A DNA stretch of 64,000 nt from Sulfitobacter sp. M39 (GCF_021735935.1 NZ_WMDZ01000001.1:1550001-1614000), one strand, 5' to 3'; shown: positions 26,659 through 36,205, counted from the first letter of the stretch. Made by a program: numbers and translations. Notes: a model not told the origin generated them from the sequence alone.

Positions 26659-27500
26659 CACCCGAAATTATCCGCACGCTGGTTGAACTGCGCAACAAGG
26701 TCGCCGGATGGAAAGCCGCGGGCGAAAGCGTCGCCGTGGTGCCGACGATGGGCGCGCTGCATCAGGGCCACCTGAGCCTCGTGCGGGCCGCCAAAGCGGC
26801 GTGCGACCGTGTGATCGTGACGATCTTTATCAACCCCAAGCAATTCAACAACCCTGAGGACTACAAGAACTACCCCCGCACCGAGGAAGAGGATGCGCGC
26901 AAGCTGATCGCGCTGAAGGCGGATGTCGTCTATGTGCCCGATGGAGAACAGATGTACCCCAACGGCTTCGCGACGACGGTATCGGTCGAAGGTGTCACCC
27001 AAGGGCTGTGCGGGGCGCATCGGGCAGGGCATTTTGACGGCGTGGCCACCATCGTGACCAAACTCTTTACCCAGACCCAGGCCGACAAGGCGTTCTTTGG
27101 CGAAAAGGATTATCAGCAGCTACAGGTGGTGACCCGTCTGGCGCGGGATCTGGACCTGCCGATAGAGGTGATCGGCTGCCCCACCATCCGCGAGGAGGAC
27201 GGGCTGGCCATGTCCTCGCGCAATCTGCTGCTTTCGGATCGCGCCCGCACCTGGGCCCCCGAACTTCATCGCGCGATGGAGGAGATGGCGGAAGGGCTGC
27301 TGGCCGGAGGCGATCTGGAAGAGCTGCGCGCCGCTGCGGTGAAGCGGGTGGAACGTGCGGGCTTTACGCAGGTGGAATACCTTGACCTGCGCTCTGCTGA
27401 CCGGTTGGAGGTGATGACCACGCCCGACCGCCCCGCACGTCTGTTGGCCGCCGCGTGGCTGGCCGGTGTGCGGCTGATCGACAATATCGCCGTCGGTTAA
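26655..27500 (+). CDS. panC: Pantothenate synthetase
   Basis: A 281-residue pantoate-beta-alanine ligase. The nucleotide-binding HxGH-type motif is [15 protein letters not shown], followed by [20 protein letters not shown] and the KMSKS-like MSSRNLLLS. The [16 protein letters not shown] block is a family hallmark. It overlaps panB by four bases and ends at a terminator shared with the convergent catalase gene. No panD is present in the window. Confidence 0.95.
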   Translation: MTPEIIRTLVELRNKVAGWKAAGESVAVVPTMGALHQGHLSLVRAAKAACDRVIVTIFINPKQFNNPEDYKNYPRTEEEDARKLIALKADVVYVPDGEQMYPNGFATTVSVEGVTQGLCGAHRAGHFDGVATIVTKLFTQTQADKAFFGEKDYQQLQVVTRLARDLDLPIEVIGCPTIREEDGLAMSSRNLLLSDRARTWAPELHRAMEEMAEGLLAGGDLEELRAAAVKRVERAGFTQVEYLDLRSADRLEVMTTPDRPARLLAAAWLAGVRLIDNIAVG

Positions 27501-27523
27501 ATCTTCATCGGTTAGCAAAGAAA

Positions 27524-27547
27524 AGCGGGGCCCGCGAAGGCCCCGCT
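27524..27547. terminator. Bidirectional terminator between panC and katA
   Basis: AGCGGGGCC and GGCCCCGCT arms around a CGCGAA loop. A-rich on the left and T-containing on the right, so it can serve both convergent transcripts. Confidence 0.75.
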
Positions 27548-27574
27548 GATCGTTTGGCTCAGAATGGGTCGGCG

Positions 27575-29092
27575 TTACTTGCCGCCGATGCTGAGGGCAG
27601 AGGCCATACCGGGGGCTTTGGATTCCCCGCCCAGCTTCTCGCGCACACCGGCCTCGATCTTGTCGCCAGTCTCCTTGTCGATATTGCGCCAGTATTCAAA
27701 GGCACGGACGAGCACCTTTTCGCTGACACCGTCGCAGAGGTGCCCCACGACATTCGACACCAGACGCTCGCGACCGTCAGCATCCATCACCTCGCGGACG
27801 AGCTTGCCAGCCTGGCTCCAGTCGTCATCATCGGGGCGCAGCGTATAGGCCTGGCGCACCATGTCGCCGTCGGAATACCATAGGCCAGCCTCGTGCTGGT
27901 GCGGCTGCGCGGATGGCCCACCGTAAGAGTTAGGCGCGTACACCGGGTCAGACACTTTCTCTGTCCGGCCCGCACCATCTTTCGAATAGCTATGGGTGGG
28001 CGAGACGGGCTTGTTGACCGGAATCTGCTTGTAGTTCACGCCAAGCCGCGCGCGGTGTGCGTCGGCGTAGGAAAAGCCCCGTGCCATCAGCATCTTGTCC
28101 GGCGACAGACCCACGCCCGGCACCATATTGTTCGGCTCGAACGCGGCCTGTTCGATCTCTGTATGGAAATCGGTGGGGTTGCGGTTCAGGGTCAGCTTGC
28201 CGACTTCGATCAGCGGGTAGTCCTCGTGCGGCCAGACCTTGGTCAGATCAAACGGGTTGATGCGATAGGTCTTGGCATCCTCGTAAGGCATGATCTGCCA
28301 CTTGAGCGTCCAGCTGGGGTGGTTCCCGTCGCGGATGTTGTTGAACAGATCGGCGCGGTGGTAATCGCCGTTGGTCCCCGCCAGCTTGTCGGCTTCGTCT
28401 TGGCTAAGGTAGGCATTGCCGTCGCCCTGATCGGTGTGGAAGTGGAACTTGACCCAGAACTTTTCACCCTCGGCATTGACCAGCGAATAGGTGTGGCTGG
28501 AATACCCGTTCATCTCGCGCCAGTTTTTCGGAATGCCACGGTCGCCCATGAGATAGGTCACCTGATGTGCGCTTTCGGGCGAGAGCGTCCAGAAATCCCA
28601 CTGCATGTCGTGGTCGCGCATGTTGTTATCCGCACGGCGTTTCTGGCTGCGGATGAACTGCTGGAACTTGATCGGATCGCGGATGAAGAAGATCGGGGTG
28701 TTGTTCCCCACCATGTCAAAGATACCTTCGTCCGTGTACATCTTGATCGAAAAGCCGCGCGGGTCGCGCCATGTGTCCGGGCTGCCGCGTTCGCCTGCCA
28801 CGGTCGAAAACCGCATCACCACATCGCATTGCGCGCCGGGCTGGAAGATATTCGCCATCGTGTACTTCGACACGTCTTGCGTCGTCTCGAAGGTGCCAAA
28901 GGCGCCCGAGCCTTTGGCGTGTGGCTGGCGCTCTGGAATACGTTCGCGGTTAAAATTCGCCATCTGTTCCAGCAGATAGGCGTCATTTAGCACGATCGGG
29001 CCATCGGGGCCAACGGTCAGCGAATGTTCATCGCTTTGAACGCGAATGCCGGCGTCTGTGGTTGTGGGAGGGGTTTGCTTCTTGTCGGTCAT
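27575..29092 (-). CDS. katA: Monofunctional haem catalase (small-subunit type)
   Basis: A 505-residue clade 3 catalase that breaks down hydrogen peroxide in the cytoplasm. The distal His lies in [13 protein letters not shown], the family [17 protein letters not shown] block follows, [11 protein letters not shown] and [21 protein letters not shown] are intact, and the haem-ligating Tyr is in [15 protein letters not shown], followed by IPVN. A good AAGGAG site lies before ATG 29092. It is convergent with panC. No OxyR gene is adjacent and I saw no clear OxyR site in the 104-base gap upstream. Confidence 0.95.
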   Translation of the reverse strand: MTDKKQTPPTTTDAGIRVQSDEHSLTVGPDGPIVLNDAYLLEQMANFNRERIPERQPHAKGSGAFGTFETTQDVSKYTMANIFQPGAQCDVVMRFSTVAGERGSPDTWRDPRGFSIKMYTDEGIFDMVGNNTPIFFIRDPIKFQQFIRSQKRRADNNMRDHDMQWDFWTLSPESAHQVTYLMGDRGIPKNWREMNGYSSHTYSLVNAEGEKFWVKFHFHTDQGDGNAYLSQDEADKLAGTNGDYHRADLFNNIRDGNHPSWTLKWQIMPYEDAKTYRINPFDLTKVWPHEDYPLIEVGKLTLNRNPTDFHTEIEQAAFEPNNMVPGVGLSPDKMLMARGFSYADAHRARLGVNYKQIPVNKPVSPTHSYSKDGAGRTEKVSDPVYAPNSYGGPSAQPHQHEAGLWYSDGDMVRQAYTLRPDDDDWSQAGKLVREVMDADGRERLVSNVVGHLCDGVSEKVLVRAFEYWRNIDKETGDKIEAGVREKLGGESKAPGMASALSIGGK

Positions 29093-29196
29093 CTGTAGCT
29101 ACTCCTTCAGGATCCACTGGCAAAACCTGTAGCGTGACGGATGGTTCCCGACAAAATGCGTAAGGAGTTGGATAGAGGTGTGGCCTGTTGCGCGGC

Positions 29197-29964
29197 TTAA
29201 TGGGTCGCCGTGTGAAAGCGGATCACCTGCGCGTTATCCGCCGGATCGACAAGGAAATGCCCGCAGACGCCAAAGACCTCGCGCAGGAGGGTTTCTGTCA
29301 TGATCTCGGAGGGGGTGCCGATGGCGCGCAGCTTGCCATCTTGCAAGACGCAGATCCGGTCGCAGAGCGTGGCTTGGTTCAGGTCGTGCAGGGCGATGAT
29401 CGCCGTTGTCGGCAAGCGCTGGATCAGCTCAAGGATCGACAGCTGGTGGCGGATATCCAGATGGTTCGTCGGCTCGTCTAGCAGCAGCACTTGCGGCCTT
29501 TGGGCCAGTGCACGGGCGATATGGACGCGCTGTTGTTCACCGCCCGACAGCGTGTGCCAGTGGCGGTCGCCAAAACCCGACAGATCCACATCCGCCAGCG
29601 CCTGCGTGACGATGGCGTCGTCTCCTGCGCTCCACCCGCGCAGGGCCGACAGCCACGGTGTGCGGCCCAGTTCAACGGCATGGCGCACGGTGATGCGGTC
29701 AGCCGTGTCGGCGTGTTGTTCAACCAGGGCCAGCCGTTGCGCAATGTCGCGCTGGCGCATCTTTGCAAGCGGCGCGCCGTCCAGTTCGACCCGCCCGCGC
29801 GAGGGTTTCTGAATACCGGCAAGCATATGCAGCAGCGTGGATTTGCCGGACCCGTTCGGCCCGATCAGCCCCAGCTTTTCGCCCGGCCGCAAGGACAGGG
29901 ACACGTCATCGACGATGGCGCGGTTGCGCACTCGCCAGCCCAGTTCGTGACACGACAGGATCAT
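29197..29964 (-). CDS. btuD: Corrinoid (B12) ABC transporter ATP-binding protein
   Basis: A 255-residue FepC/BtuD-type ATPase. Walker A is GPNGSGKSTLL, the signature LSGGEQQRVHIARAL, Walker B VLLLDEPTNHLD and the switch His ALHDLNQA. The start at 29964 (MILSCHELGW) overlaps the permease stop (ATGA); the frame stays open far upstream through the permease gene, but that part is a shadow. Sequence alone cannot separate iron-siderophore from cobalamin transport; the cobalamin riboswitch upstream of the operon supports corrinoid uptake. Confidence 0.8.
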   Translation of the reverse strand: MILSCHELGWRVRNRAIVDDVSLSLRPGEKLGLIGPNGSGKSTLLHMLAGIQKPSRGRVELDGAPLAKMRQRDIAQRLALVEQHADTADRITVRHAVELGRTPWLSALRGWSAGDDAIVTQALADVDLSGFGDRHWHTLSGGEQQRVHIARALAQRPQVLLLDEPTNHLDIRHQLSILELIQRLPTTAIIALHDLNQATLCDRICVLQDGKLRAIGTPSEIMTETLLREVFGVCGHFLVDPADNAQVIRFHTATH

Positions 29965-31013
29965 GGCGATGTCCTTTTGCCGATCAGGATAAGCGCAAAG
30001 ACCGGCGCGCCGACCAAAGCGGTCACGACTCCGATGGGCAGCACTTGGCCCGGTACAATCACCCGTGAAATCACATCGGCGAAGACCAGAAACACCGCCC
30101 CCGCCAGTGCAGATGCAGGCACAAGGATCGCATGTCGGTGACCCACGACGATCCGCATGGCATGGGGGATCACCAGCCCGACAAAGCCGATCGCACCGAC
30201 CACCGAGACCATCACCGCCGTGACCAGCGCCGCCGTGCCGATCAGCAGCAGCTGCACGCGGCGCACCGGAATGCCCAAGGACGCGGCGCTGTCGCTGCCG
30301 AAGGTAAAGGCATCCAGCGCGCGGGCGTGCCACAGACAGGCCAGCAGCCCGATCATCGCCGCGGGCAGGGCGCTCAGGACATCGGGCCAGCGCACGCCCG
30401 ACATATTCCCCAAAAGCCAGAACATGATGGCACGGGCCTGTTCGGCATTGGCCGATTTCGTGATCATCAGCGCGGTCAGGGCGTTGAACATCTGGCTGCC
30501 CGCAATACCGGCCAGCACGATCACCCCCGCGGCCCGTAGGCCCACACCGCCGCCCGCCGCCTGCGCCAGCAAGGCGACAAAGGCAAAGGCCACCAGCGCC
30601 CCGCTGAACGCACCGATAGACAGCGAGATTGCACCACCCCCCAGCCCGAGGATGGTCACCGCCACAGCACCCGTGGACGCCCCCGCAGAGATCCCCAGCA
30701 GATAGGGATCCGCCAGCGCATTGCGCAGCAGTGCTTGCAGCACGACGCCCGACAGCGCCAGACCGGCGCCACAGCACATTGCCACCACGGCCCGCGCCAT
30801 GCGGTAGTTCCACACGATGCCCTCGTCGATCTTGTCGACCGCATAGCCCGCGTTCAGCGCCTTGTTGGCCAGCACCTTCAGCACCACCAGCGGCGGGATA
30901 GAGACCTCGCCGATGGCCGCACCAAACAGCAGTGCGGCCAGCAGCACCGGCGGGATGATCACCCACCAGTGCCACTGCGGCCTGCGCATCACAGAGCGGT
31001 CGATTGCGGTCAT
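29961..31013 (-). CDS. btuC: Corrinoid (B12) ABC transporter permease, FecCD family
   Basis: A 350-residue inner-membrane permease with about ten helices. Family marks are GEVSIPP near the N-terminus, NYRMARAVVAMCCGAGLALSGVVLQALLRNALADPYLLGISAGAS, the IVLAGIAGSQMFNAL block, and GAIGFVGLVIPHAMRI near the C-terminus. It is coupled by four-base overlaps to both its neighbours, the binding protein (31010-31013) and the ATPase (29961-29964). Substrate assignment depends on the riboswitch. Confidence 0.82.
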   Translation of the reverse strand: MTAIDRSVMRRPQWHWWVIIPPVLLAALLFGAAIGEVSIPPLVVLKVLANKALNAGYAVDKIDEGIVWNYRMARAVVAMCCGAGLALSGVVLQALLRNALADPYLLGISAGASTGAVAVTILGLGGGAISLSIGAFSGALVAFAFVALLAQAAGGGVGLRAAGVIVLAGIAGSQMFNALTALMITKSANAEQARAIMFWLLGNMSGVRWPDVLSALPAAMIGLLACLWHARALDAFTFGSDSAASLGIPVRRVQLLLIGTAALVTAVMVSVVGAIGFVGLVIPHAMRIVVGHRHAILVPASALAGAVFLVFADVISRVIVPGQVLPIGVVTALVGAPVFALILIGKRTSP

Positions 31014-32026
31014 TCGGCCAGATCGAAACCGGACAGCGCGTCAGCCATCGTTTCCAGCGCATAGATCGCACGTACGGTCGGGTCCATCGCATGGGCATCC
31101 ATGGTGATGATGCGGCCCTCTTTCACCGCGGTCATCTCGCGGGCGACGGGGTCGTTCATCAGGAAGGCGCGCTTTTTCTCGATGTCATCCGCAGGGAAGC
31201 GGCGACGGTCCATTTTGGCGAGCACGATGAACGTCGGGTCGGATTTCGCCAGAGTCTCCCATCCGACCAGCGGCCATTCCTCGGCCGAGGTCACGACGTT
31301 TTCAACGCCAAGCTTGTCCATCATATAGGCGGGCACACCCTGTTGACCTGCCACATAAGGGTCCGCCGCCATCTCGGACGACGAGAACCAGAACAACGCT
31401 GATGTACCCTGAGGCAGGTTCAGCGATTTGGCCTTGGCCACGGCCTTTGCTTCGCGCGATTGCAGGTCTTGCAGCAGGGCGGCACCGGCATCTTGCGCGT
31501 TGTAGATCCGGGCAAGTTCCTCGATGCTGGTATACAGCTGCTGGGTCGTGAACAGTTCAGATCGTGTGCCGTCCGCGCCGACAGAGTTATCCTTGGCCGC
31601 GCAATCGGTGGGCATCACATAGGTCGGCACGCCCACCTCGTGAAAGCTGTCGCGGGTGCCGACCATACCTTCGGGGCCGACGTGCCATTCATACATCACG
31701 GTGACCAGATCGGGGCGTTTACCCAACACGCTTTCAAAGCTGGGATCGTTATCCGCCAGCCGTTCAATCGCATCGTTGGTGTCTTTGAACTCTGGCAAAA
31801 CAGGGCTGAACCAGACAGAGGTTCCCGCGATCCGGTCCTGCTGACCCAGCAGATACAGGATCTCTGTCGTGGATTGCCCGATGGTCACGGTGGTCTGGGG
31901 GGCCGCGTCAAAGCTAAGCGTGTGGCCGCAGTTATCGATGGTCAGCGGATAGTCTGTCTCTGCGCCAAGCGCGGTGCTGCCCGCAAGGCTCGCAATCAGA
32001 GTCAGGCTGGAAAAAAATGGTTTCAT
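31010..32026 (-). CDS. btuF: Corrinoid (B12) ABC transporter, periplasmic binding protein
   Basis: A 338-residue class III binding protein (helical-backbone type). Residues 1-21 form a signal peptide (LTLIASLAGSTALGA). The N-lobe begins YPLTIDNCGHTLSFDAAPQTTVTIGQSTTEIL, the pattern shared by FepB, HmuT and BtuF. Generic annotation would be iron-siderophore binding, but a cobalamin riboswitch heads the operon, so a corrinoid ligand is more likely. The ATG overlaps the stop of a short upstream frame and also has its own GGAG site eight bases before it. Confidence 0.8.
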   Translation of the reverse strand: MKPFFSSLTLIASLAGSTALGAETDYPLTIDNCGHTLSFDAAPQTTVTIGQSTTEILYLLGQQDRIAGTSVWFSPVLPEFKDTNDAIERLADNDPSFESVLGKRPDLVTVMYEWHVGPEGMVGTRDSFHEVGVPTYVMPTDCAAKDNSVGADGTRSELFTTQQLYTSIEELARIYNAQDAGAALLQDLQSREAKAVAKAKSLNLPQGTSALFWFSSSEMAADPYVAGQQGVPAYMMDKLGVENVVTSAEEWPLVGWETLAKSDPTFIVLAKMDRRRFPADDIEKKRAFLMNDPVAREMTAVKEGRIITMDAHAMDPTVRAIYALETMADALSGFDLAE

Positions 32027-32139
32027 ATCAAGGGCTCCGGTTGGTCCGATGCCGGGGTCTTTGAATAGAAAGACAAGGGGCTAGCCAAACGGCGCGCGGG
32101 CGCATTTTGGTCTGCGCGTGTGGTAAGATCCGGTCCCAT
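32023..32139 (-). CDS. Short upstream reading frame between cobalamin riboswitch and btuF
   Basis: A 38-codon frame (MGPDLTTRADQNAPARRLAS...PEPLI) that starts at the third of three consecutive ATG codons (32145, 32142, 32139). A GGGAGAGG site directly precedes the triplet, six bases from the third ATG. The TGA overlaps the btuF ATG (ATATGA). No known domain, signal peptide or membrane helix. It could be a translated leader that couples riboswitch-controlled initiation to btuF, or the coding may be fortuitous. Confidence 0.4.
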   Translation of the reverse strand: MGPDLTTRADQNAPARRLASPLSFYSKTPASDQPEPLI

Positions 32140-32182
32140 CATCATCCTCTCCCGAGCAACCCCGCCCGGTGTTTCAGGTTCA

Positions 32183-32360
32183 GTGTCGGCAGGTCTCCTG
32201 ACTGACGGATCGCGGCTGTCCCCGCCTTCCCGGACCTTGAGGCCCAGTGGCATGATGGAGGTAGCTCACCGTCTACAGTTGCGGGGGCAGTTCCGGTTCA
32301 TCCAGACCAAAGCGCGGATGGCGAATTCCCTATTATTTCCCGAAGGAAACCGACCCGGTT
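32183..32360 (-). ncRNA. Cobalamin riboswitch
   Basis: On the minus strand the order of conserved elements is complete: GGTTTCC...GGGAA near the 5' end, the B12 box TGCCCCCGCAACTGTA (about 32272-32288), GCCACTGG, GGGAAGGC, and the 3' GTCAGGAGACCTGCC (about 32188-32202), closed by GTCGG/CCGAC. Downstream, CCGGGC and GCTCGG can form a hairpin abutting the GGGAGAGG site of the short frame, which looks like a translational switch. B12 binding should lower expression of btuFCD. Confidence 0.92.
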
Positions 32361-32493
32361 TCGATGACAGTTGTCCGCCCACCCGTCAAGTTGCGTTTTT
32401 GGGGGCACCATCGTGTGACAAAGGCAAATGACGCAGGTTACAGTTCCGCAGAACGCGCTAGAGGCATGAACAACAAACGGATGGAAAACCAAG

Positions 32494-32568
32494 TGGCAGC
32501 CCGTAGGGGAGTCGAACCCCTCTTTTCAGGTTGAAAACCTGACGTCCTAACCGATAGACGAACGGGCC
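32494..32568 (-). tRNA. tRNA-Glu (TTC), copy 2
   Basis: A 75-base cloverleaf reading GGCCCGT at the 5' acceptor arm and ACGGGCTGCCA at the 3' end, with encoded CCA. The anticodon stem TCAGG/CCTGA holds the loop TTTTCAA, anticodon TTC. The T-arm GGTTCGACTCCC is normal. It appears identical to the copy at 32825-32899. Confidence 0.97.
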
Positions 32569-32824
32569 ACTTAACTTGTGAGCGCTTCTTTAGGCAAAGC
32601 CATCGGCGGGCGCAAGTGGAAGCAGCGTGAGAAAGGGGGGAAATACGGCAAAAAATTCACGGGGTTTGATACCACATTCCTAAGTGCCATTGATGCGGGG
32701 CGCTTGACTGTCCGCTTGCTACGGCGTGCGCCGTGCCAGTCCAAACCGGCCCCGAACAGCGAACGAAACGCATCTCGCCCACATTCACAGCGTAGTATGT
32801 TGGGATGTCAGGGAAAGGCACAAG
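32569..32824. other. Spacer between the two tRNA-Glu genes
   Basis: A 256-base spacer. The about 20 bases directly upstream of each tRNA gene are nearly identical (TTAACTTGTGAGCGCTTCT against TTAGCTTGTGAGCGCTTCT), so the duplication includes the promoter-proximal flank. A short open frame across it reads into the tRNA and is not credible. Confidence 0.6.
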
Positions 32825-32899
32825 TGGCAGCCCGTAGGGGAGTCGAACCCCTCTTTTCAGGTTGAAAACCTGACGTCCTAACCGATAGACGAACGGGCC
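32825..32899 (-). tRNA. tRNA-Glu (TTC), copy 1
   Basis: Same 75-base sequence as the copy at 32494-32568: anticodon TTC in loop TTTTCAA, encoded CCA, normal D- and T-arms. It is upstream in transcription order and lies just after the recJ stop, on the same strand. Confidence 0.97.
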
Positions 32900-32974
32900 A
32901 CTTAGCTTGTGAGCGCTTCTCTAAGGAATGCGGCGCAGGCGCGCAAGCAGAAATCGAAAGAAAATGAAAAATTT

Positions 32975-34714
32975 TTACGCAGGTGCCGCATCTTCCAGAC
33001 GCAGCTGCACGGACTGTCGGCCGCGCCAGGTATTGATGTCCAGACGACCGGCCAGATGGAACCGTGCACCACCGTGGTTTTCCAGTGCCGGGCCAAGCGG
33101 GCCGTCAAATGCGCCAAAGGCGATGGCGTCCATTTTGGTGTTGTTGCCGTCGCCAAAACTGATCTTGAGGTGGCTTTCACCCACCCGCTTGGCAAAGCGG
33201 ATCTGCATGTCGGCAAAGGCATATCGCGGGGCAGGGGCACCGGCCCCAAAGGGGCCTGCCTGCTCCACCTGCTGCGCCAGTTCCACCGTCGCGGCGGCGG
33301 GCATCAACATGCCGTCCAGCTTCAGGTCTGCCGCGCCGGCCAGATGCGCGCCCTGCTTGGCCAAGAGCTCTGACAGCCGCGCCATCGCTTCCTCCAGCTT
33401 GTCTTCGGCAACGGTCAGACCGGCGGCCATCTTATGCCCGCCGCCCTTGATCAGCAGCCCCTCCGCCGCCAGCCGCTGGATAGGCGCGCCCAGATCGATC
33501 CCCGAGACCGATCGGCCGGAGCCTTTGCCGATGCCATCCTCGAACCCGATCACGATCGACGGCCGGTTCGACGCCTCTTTAAGCCGCGAGGCGACGATGC
33601 CCACCACGCCCGGGTGCCAGCCCGCGCCCGAGGCCCAGACCAAAGGCGCGTCAAAGCCGCGGGCCTCTGCCTGATCCAGCGCGGCGGCGCGCACGGCGGT
33701 TTCGACATCGCGGCGCTCGGTGTTCAGCAGGTCCAGCTTTTCGGCAAGCGACTGCGCCTCATGGGGATCATCGCAGGCCAGCAGCCTTGCCCCCAGATCC
33801 GCTTGCCCGATGCGCCCGCCCGCGTTGATCCGCGGGCCAAGCAGAAACCCAAGATGATAGGCCGCCGGGGCCGTATCCATCCGCGCCACATCGGCCAAGG
33901 CGGCAAGCCCCAATCTGTCGCGCCGCGCCATGACGCGTAGCCCCTGACGCACAAAGGCGCGGTTCACGCCGATCAACGGGGCGACATCGGCCACCGTGGC
34001 GAGCCCCACCAGATCCAGCAGCGCCATCAGGTCAGGCCCGCGTGCGCCCGCTTCGCGCAGTTGGCGCCCTGCCTCGACCAGCATCAAGAACACCACTGCC
34101 GCGGCACAAAGATGCGCCAAGGCACCGTCTTCATCCTGCCGGTTGGGGTTCACCACTGCCAAGGCGTCGGGCAGGGTCTCTCCGCCCAGGTGGTGGTCCA
34201 GAATAACGACATCCGCCCCGACCGCCGCGGCCACCGGCCCATGCGACAAGGTCCCGCAGTCAACGCAGACAATCAGATCATGAGCCGCGGCCAGCTCGGC
34301 CATCGCGGCGTCGTTGGGGCCATATCCTTCGTCGATCCGGTCCGGCACATAAAGCGTCGCGGTGCAGCCCATCTCGCGCAGCCAGACCAGCAGCAGCGCG
34401 GCAGAGCTGCCACCATCGACATCATAATCCGCAAAAACGGCAATCCGCTGACGCGCTTTGACCGCAGCTAGAAAACGGGTCGCGGCTTTCTCCATGTCGC
34501 GTAGGGAACGCGGGTCAGGCAGTAGATCACGCAACGACGGCGCAAGAAACGCCTCGGCCTCTTCCGCCGCCACGCCGCGCCGCGCCAGCACCTGACACAG
34601 GGCCAGCGGCAGGCTGGTCTGCTGCACGAGAACTTCGGTCGCGCGTTCCACCTCGACACCGGGGCCAACCCAGCGACGCCCCGTCAAAGACGCATTAACA
34701 CATAGAAAGCTCAT
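32975..34714 (-). CDS. recJ: Single-stranded-DNA-specific 5'-3' exonuclease RecJ
   Basis: A 579-residue DHH-superfamily nuclease acting in recombination and repair. Metal-binding motifs are FADYDVDGGSSAALLL (motif I), VDCGT (motif II), VVILDHHLGG (motif III, the DHH), and the DHHA1 motif GGGHKMAAGLT. The C-terminal OB-type domain follows (SHLKISFGDGNNTKMDAIAF). Length matches alphaproteobacterial RecJ. It lies downstream of hom on the same strand, 98 bases away, and just upstream of the tRNA-Glu genes. Confidence 0.93.
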   Translation of the reverse strand: MSFLCVNASLTGRRWVGPGVEVERATEVLVQQTSLPLALCQVLARRGVAAEEAEAFLAPSLRDLLPDPRSLRDMEKAATRFLAAVKARQRIAVFADYDVDGGSSAALLLVWLREMGCTATLYVPDRIDEGYGPNDAAMAELAAAHDLIVCVDCGTLSHGPVAAAVGADVVILDHHLGGETLPDALAVVNPNRQDEDGALAHLCAAAVVFLMLVEAGRQLREAGARGPDLMALLDLVGLATVADVAPLIGVNRAFVRQGLRVMARRDRLGLAALADVARMDTAPAAYHLGFLLGPRINAGGRIGQADLGARLLACDDPHEAQSLAEKLDLLNTERRDVETAVRAAALDQAEARGFDAPLVWASGAGWHPGVVGIVASRLKEASNRPSIVIGFEDGIGKGSGRSVSGIDLGAPIQRLAAEGLLIKGGGHKMAAGLTVAEDKLEEAMARLSELLAKQGAHLAGAADLKLDGMLMPAAATVELAQQVEQAGPFGAGAPAPRYAFADMQIRFAKRVGESHLKISFGDGNNTKMDAIAFGAFDGPLGPALENHGGARFHLAGRLDINTWRGRQSVQLRLEDAAPA

Positions 34715-34812
34715 GCATCTCCCCCTTCCAAATGGTCAAAAATCCTCGCCGAAGGCATCCGCCCCATCCTCCCCACAATGGGAAGGGCAGGGGGCAGCCG
34801 CGCCCCTCGGGG

Positions 34813-36099
34813 TTACAGATCCTCGATCCGCAGCGCCACGGGATCACTTGCCAGCACACCGGTTTTCGCCATCGCGGCCAGAGCCTCGTCCAGCGCGGTG
34901 CGGCTGCATTTATGGGTGACGATCAAGACCGGGGCCTGATCGCTGCGGTGTTCGGTCTGGCGCATGCGGTCGATGCTGATGCCGGCCTCGCCCAGAACGG
35001 TGGCGACTTTGGCCAGGGCACCGGGCTTGTCCAGCAGGCCCATTCGCAGATAGAAGGCGGCGGGGCGCTGCGACAGGGCTGCAGTGGCCGAGGCGAGCGT
35101 GGCTGCCTTCTGACCAAAGACCGGGCCATGCCAGCCGCGCGCGATATCGCAGATGTCCGACAATACAGCGCTGGCGGTGGGGCCTTCACCGGCACCGGGG
35201 CCGCGCAGGACGATCTGCCCGATCGCATCGCCTTCCAGCACGATCATATTGGTCCCCCCCGCGAGCTGTCCCAGCGGAGAGCTGTCGGGCACAAGGCAGG
35301 GCTGCATGCGCTGTTCCAGCCCGCGGCCGGTCATTTGCGCGACGCCCAGAAGCTTGATCTTGTATCCCATATTCGCGGCAGCCTGAATGTCGTCGATGCT
35401 GACGCGCTGGATGCCTTCGATCTCGATCCCGTCGAAATCCACTTGTGTGCCAAACGCGATCGAGGACAGGATCGCCAGCTTATGCGCCGCGTCAATCCCG
35501 CCGACATCAAGGTTCGGGTCCGCTTCAAGATAGCCAAGCGCCTCGGCCTCTTCGAACAGGGAGTTATAGCCGTTGCCGGTCTCTTCCATGCGGGTCAGGA
35601 TATAGTTGCAGGTGCCGTTCATCACGCCCATGACGCGGGTGATCTCGTTACCGGCAAGGCTTTCCGTCAACGCCTTGATCACGGGGATGCCCCCGGCTAC
35701 GGCGGCTTCATAGCGGATCAGCGCGCCGGCGGCTTCGGCTTGTTCGGCCAGCGCCTGACCGTGGATCGCCAGCAGCGCCTTGTTGGCGGTGACCACATCC
35801 TTGCCCGAGGCGAGCGCGGCTTCGGTCGCGTCTTTGGCGGGGCCTTCGTCGCCGCCCATCAGTTCGACAAAGACATCCACATCATCACGTTTTGCCAGTG
35901 CGACGGGATCATCTTCCCACGCGTAGCCCGACAATGTAACACCGCGGTCCTTGTCGCGGCTGCGGGCAGAGACGGCGGTGATGGTGACGGGGCGACCGGT
36001 GCGGGCCTCGATCAAGGCAGCCTGCTTGCGGATGATCCGCACCACGCCAACCCCAACGGTGCCCAATCCGGCAATCCCAAGACGAAGCGGTTGTGACAT
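34813..36099 (-). CDS. hom: Homoserine dehydrogenase
   Basis: A 428-residue enzyme reducing aspartate semialdehyde to homoserine, for threonine and methionine. The NAD(P) site is IAGLGTVGVGVV; VVTANKALLA, AVAGGIPVIKAL, NGTCNYILTRMEETG, DPNLDVGGIDAAHKLAILS and the catalytic Lys region follow. An ACT domain occupies the last about 80 residues (YLRMGLLDKPGALAKVATVLGEAGISID) and gives allosteric feedback, usually by threonine. Start at 36099 has an AAAGGA site eight bases upstream. Confidence 0.95.
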   Translation of the reverse strand: MSQPLRLGIAGLGTVGVGVVRIIRKQAALIEARTGRPVTITAVSARSRDKDRGVTLSGYAWEDDPVALAKRDDVDVFVELMGGDEGPAKDATEAALASGKDVVTANKALLAIHGQALAEQAEAAGALIRYEAAVAGGIPVIKALTESLAGNEITRVMGVMNGTCNYILTRMEETGNGYNSLFEEAEALGYLEADPNLDVGGIDAAHKLAILSSIAFGTQVDFDGIEIEGIQRVSIDDIQAAANMGYKIKLLGVAQMTGRGLEQRMQPCLVPDSSPLGQLAGGTNMIVLEGDAIGQIVLRGPGAGEGPTASAVLSDICDIARGWHGPVFGQKAATLASATAALSQRPAAFYLRMGLLDKPGALAKVATVLGEAGISIDRMRQTEHRSDQAPVLIVTHKCSRTALDEALAAMAKTGVLASDPVALRIEDL

Positions 36100-36205
36100 G
36101 GTGCAATCCTTTTGGTGGTGCGCGGCAGCGGGCTGCGGCGTTTCGGGGGTTTAGCCGCGATGTAGCCCTTTCCCACCGCGCACGCAACGCGACATTGCAT
36201 GCGGT

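Noticed and set aside
29197..31098. Apparent 633-residue fusion of a novel domain to the B12 ATPase
   Set aside because: The upstream part is an out-of-frame reading of the permease gene. The ATPase starts at 29964, overlapping the permease stop.
32578..32865. 95-codon open frame between and into the tRNA-Glu genes
   Set aside because: It reads antisense into the tRNA gene and has no coding features.
34732..36096. 454-codon open frame on the plus strand
   Set aside because: Antisense to hom, with no recognisable domain.
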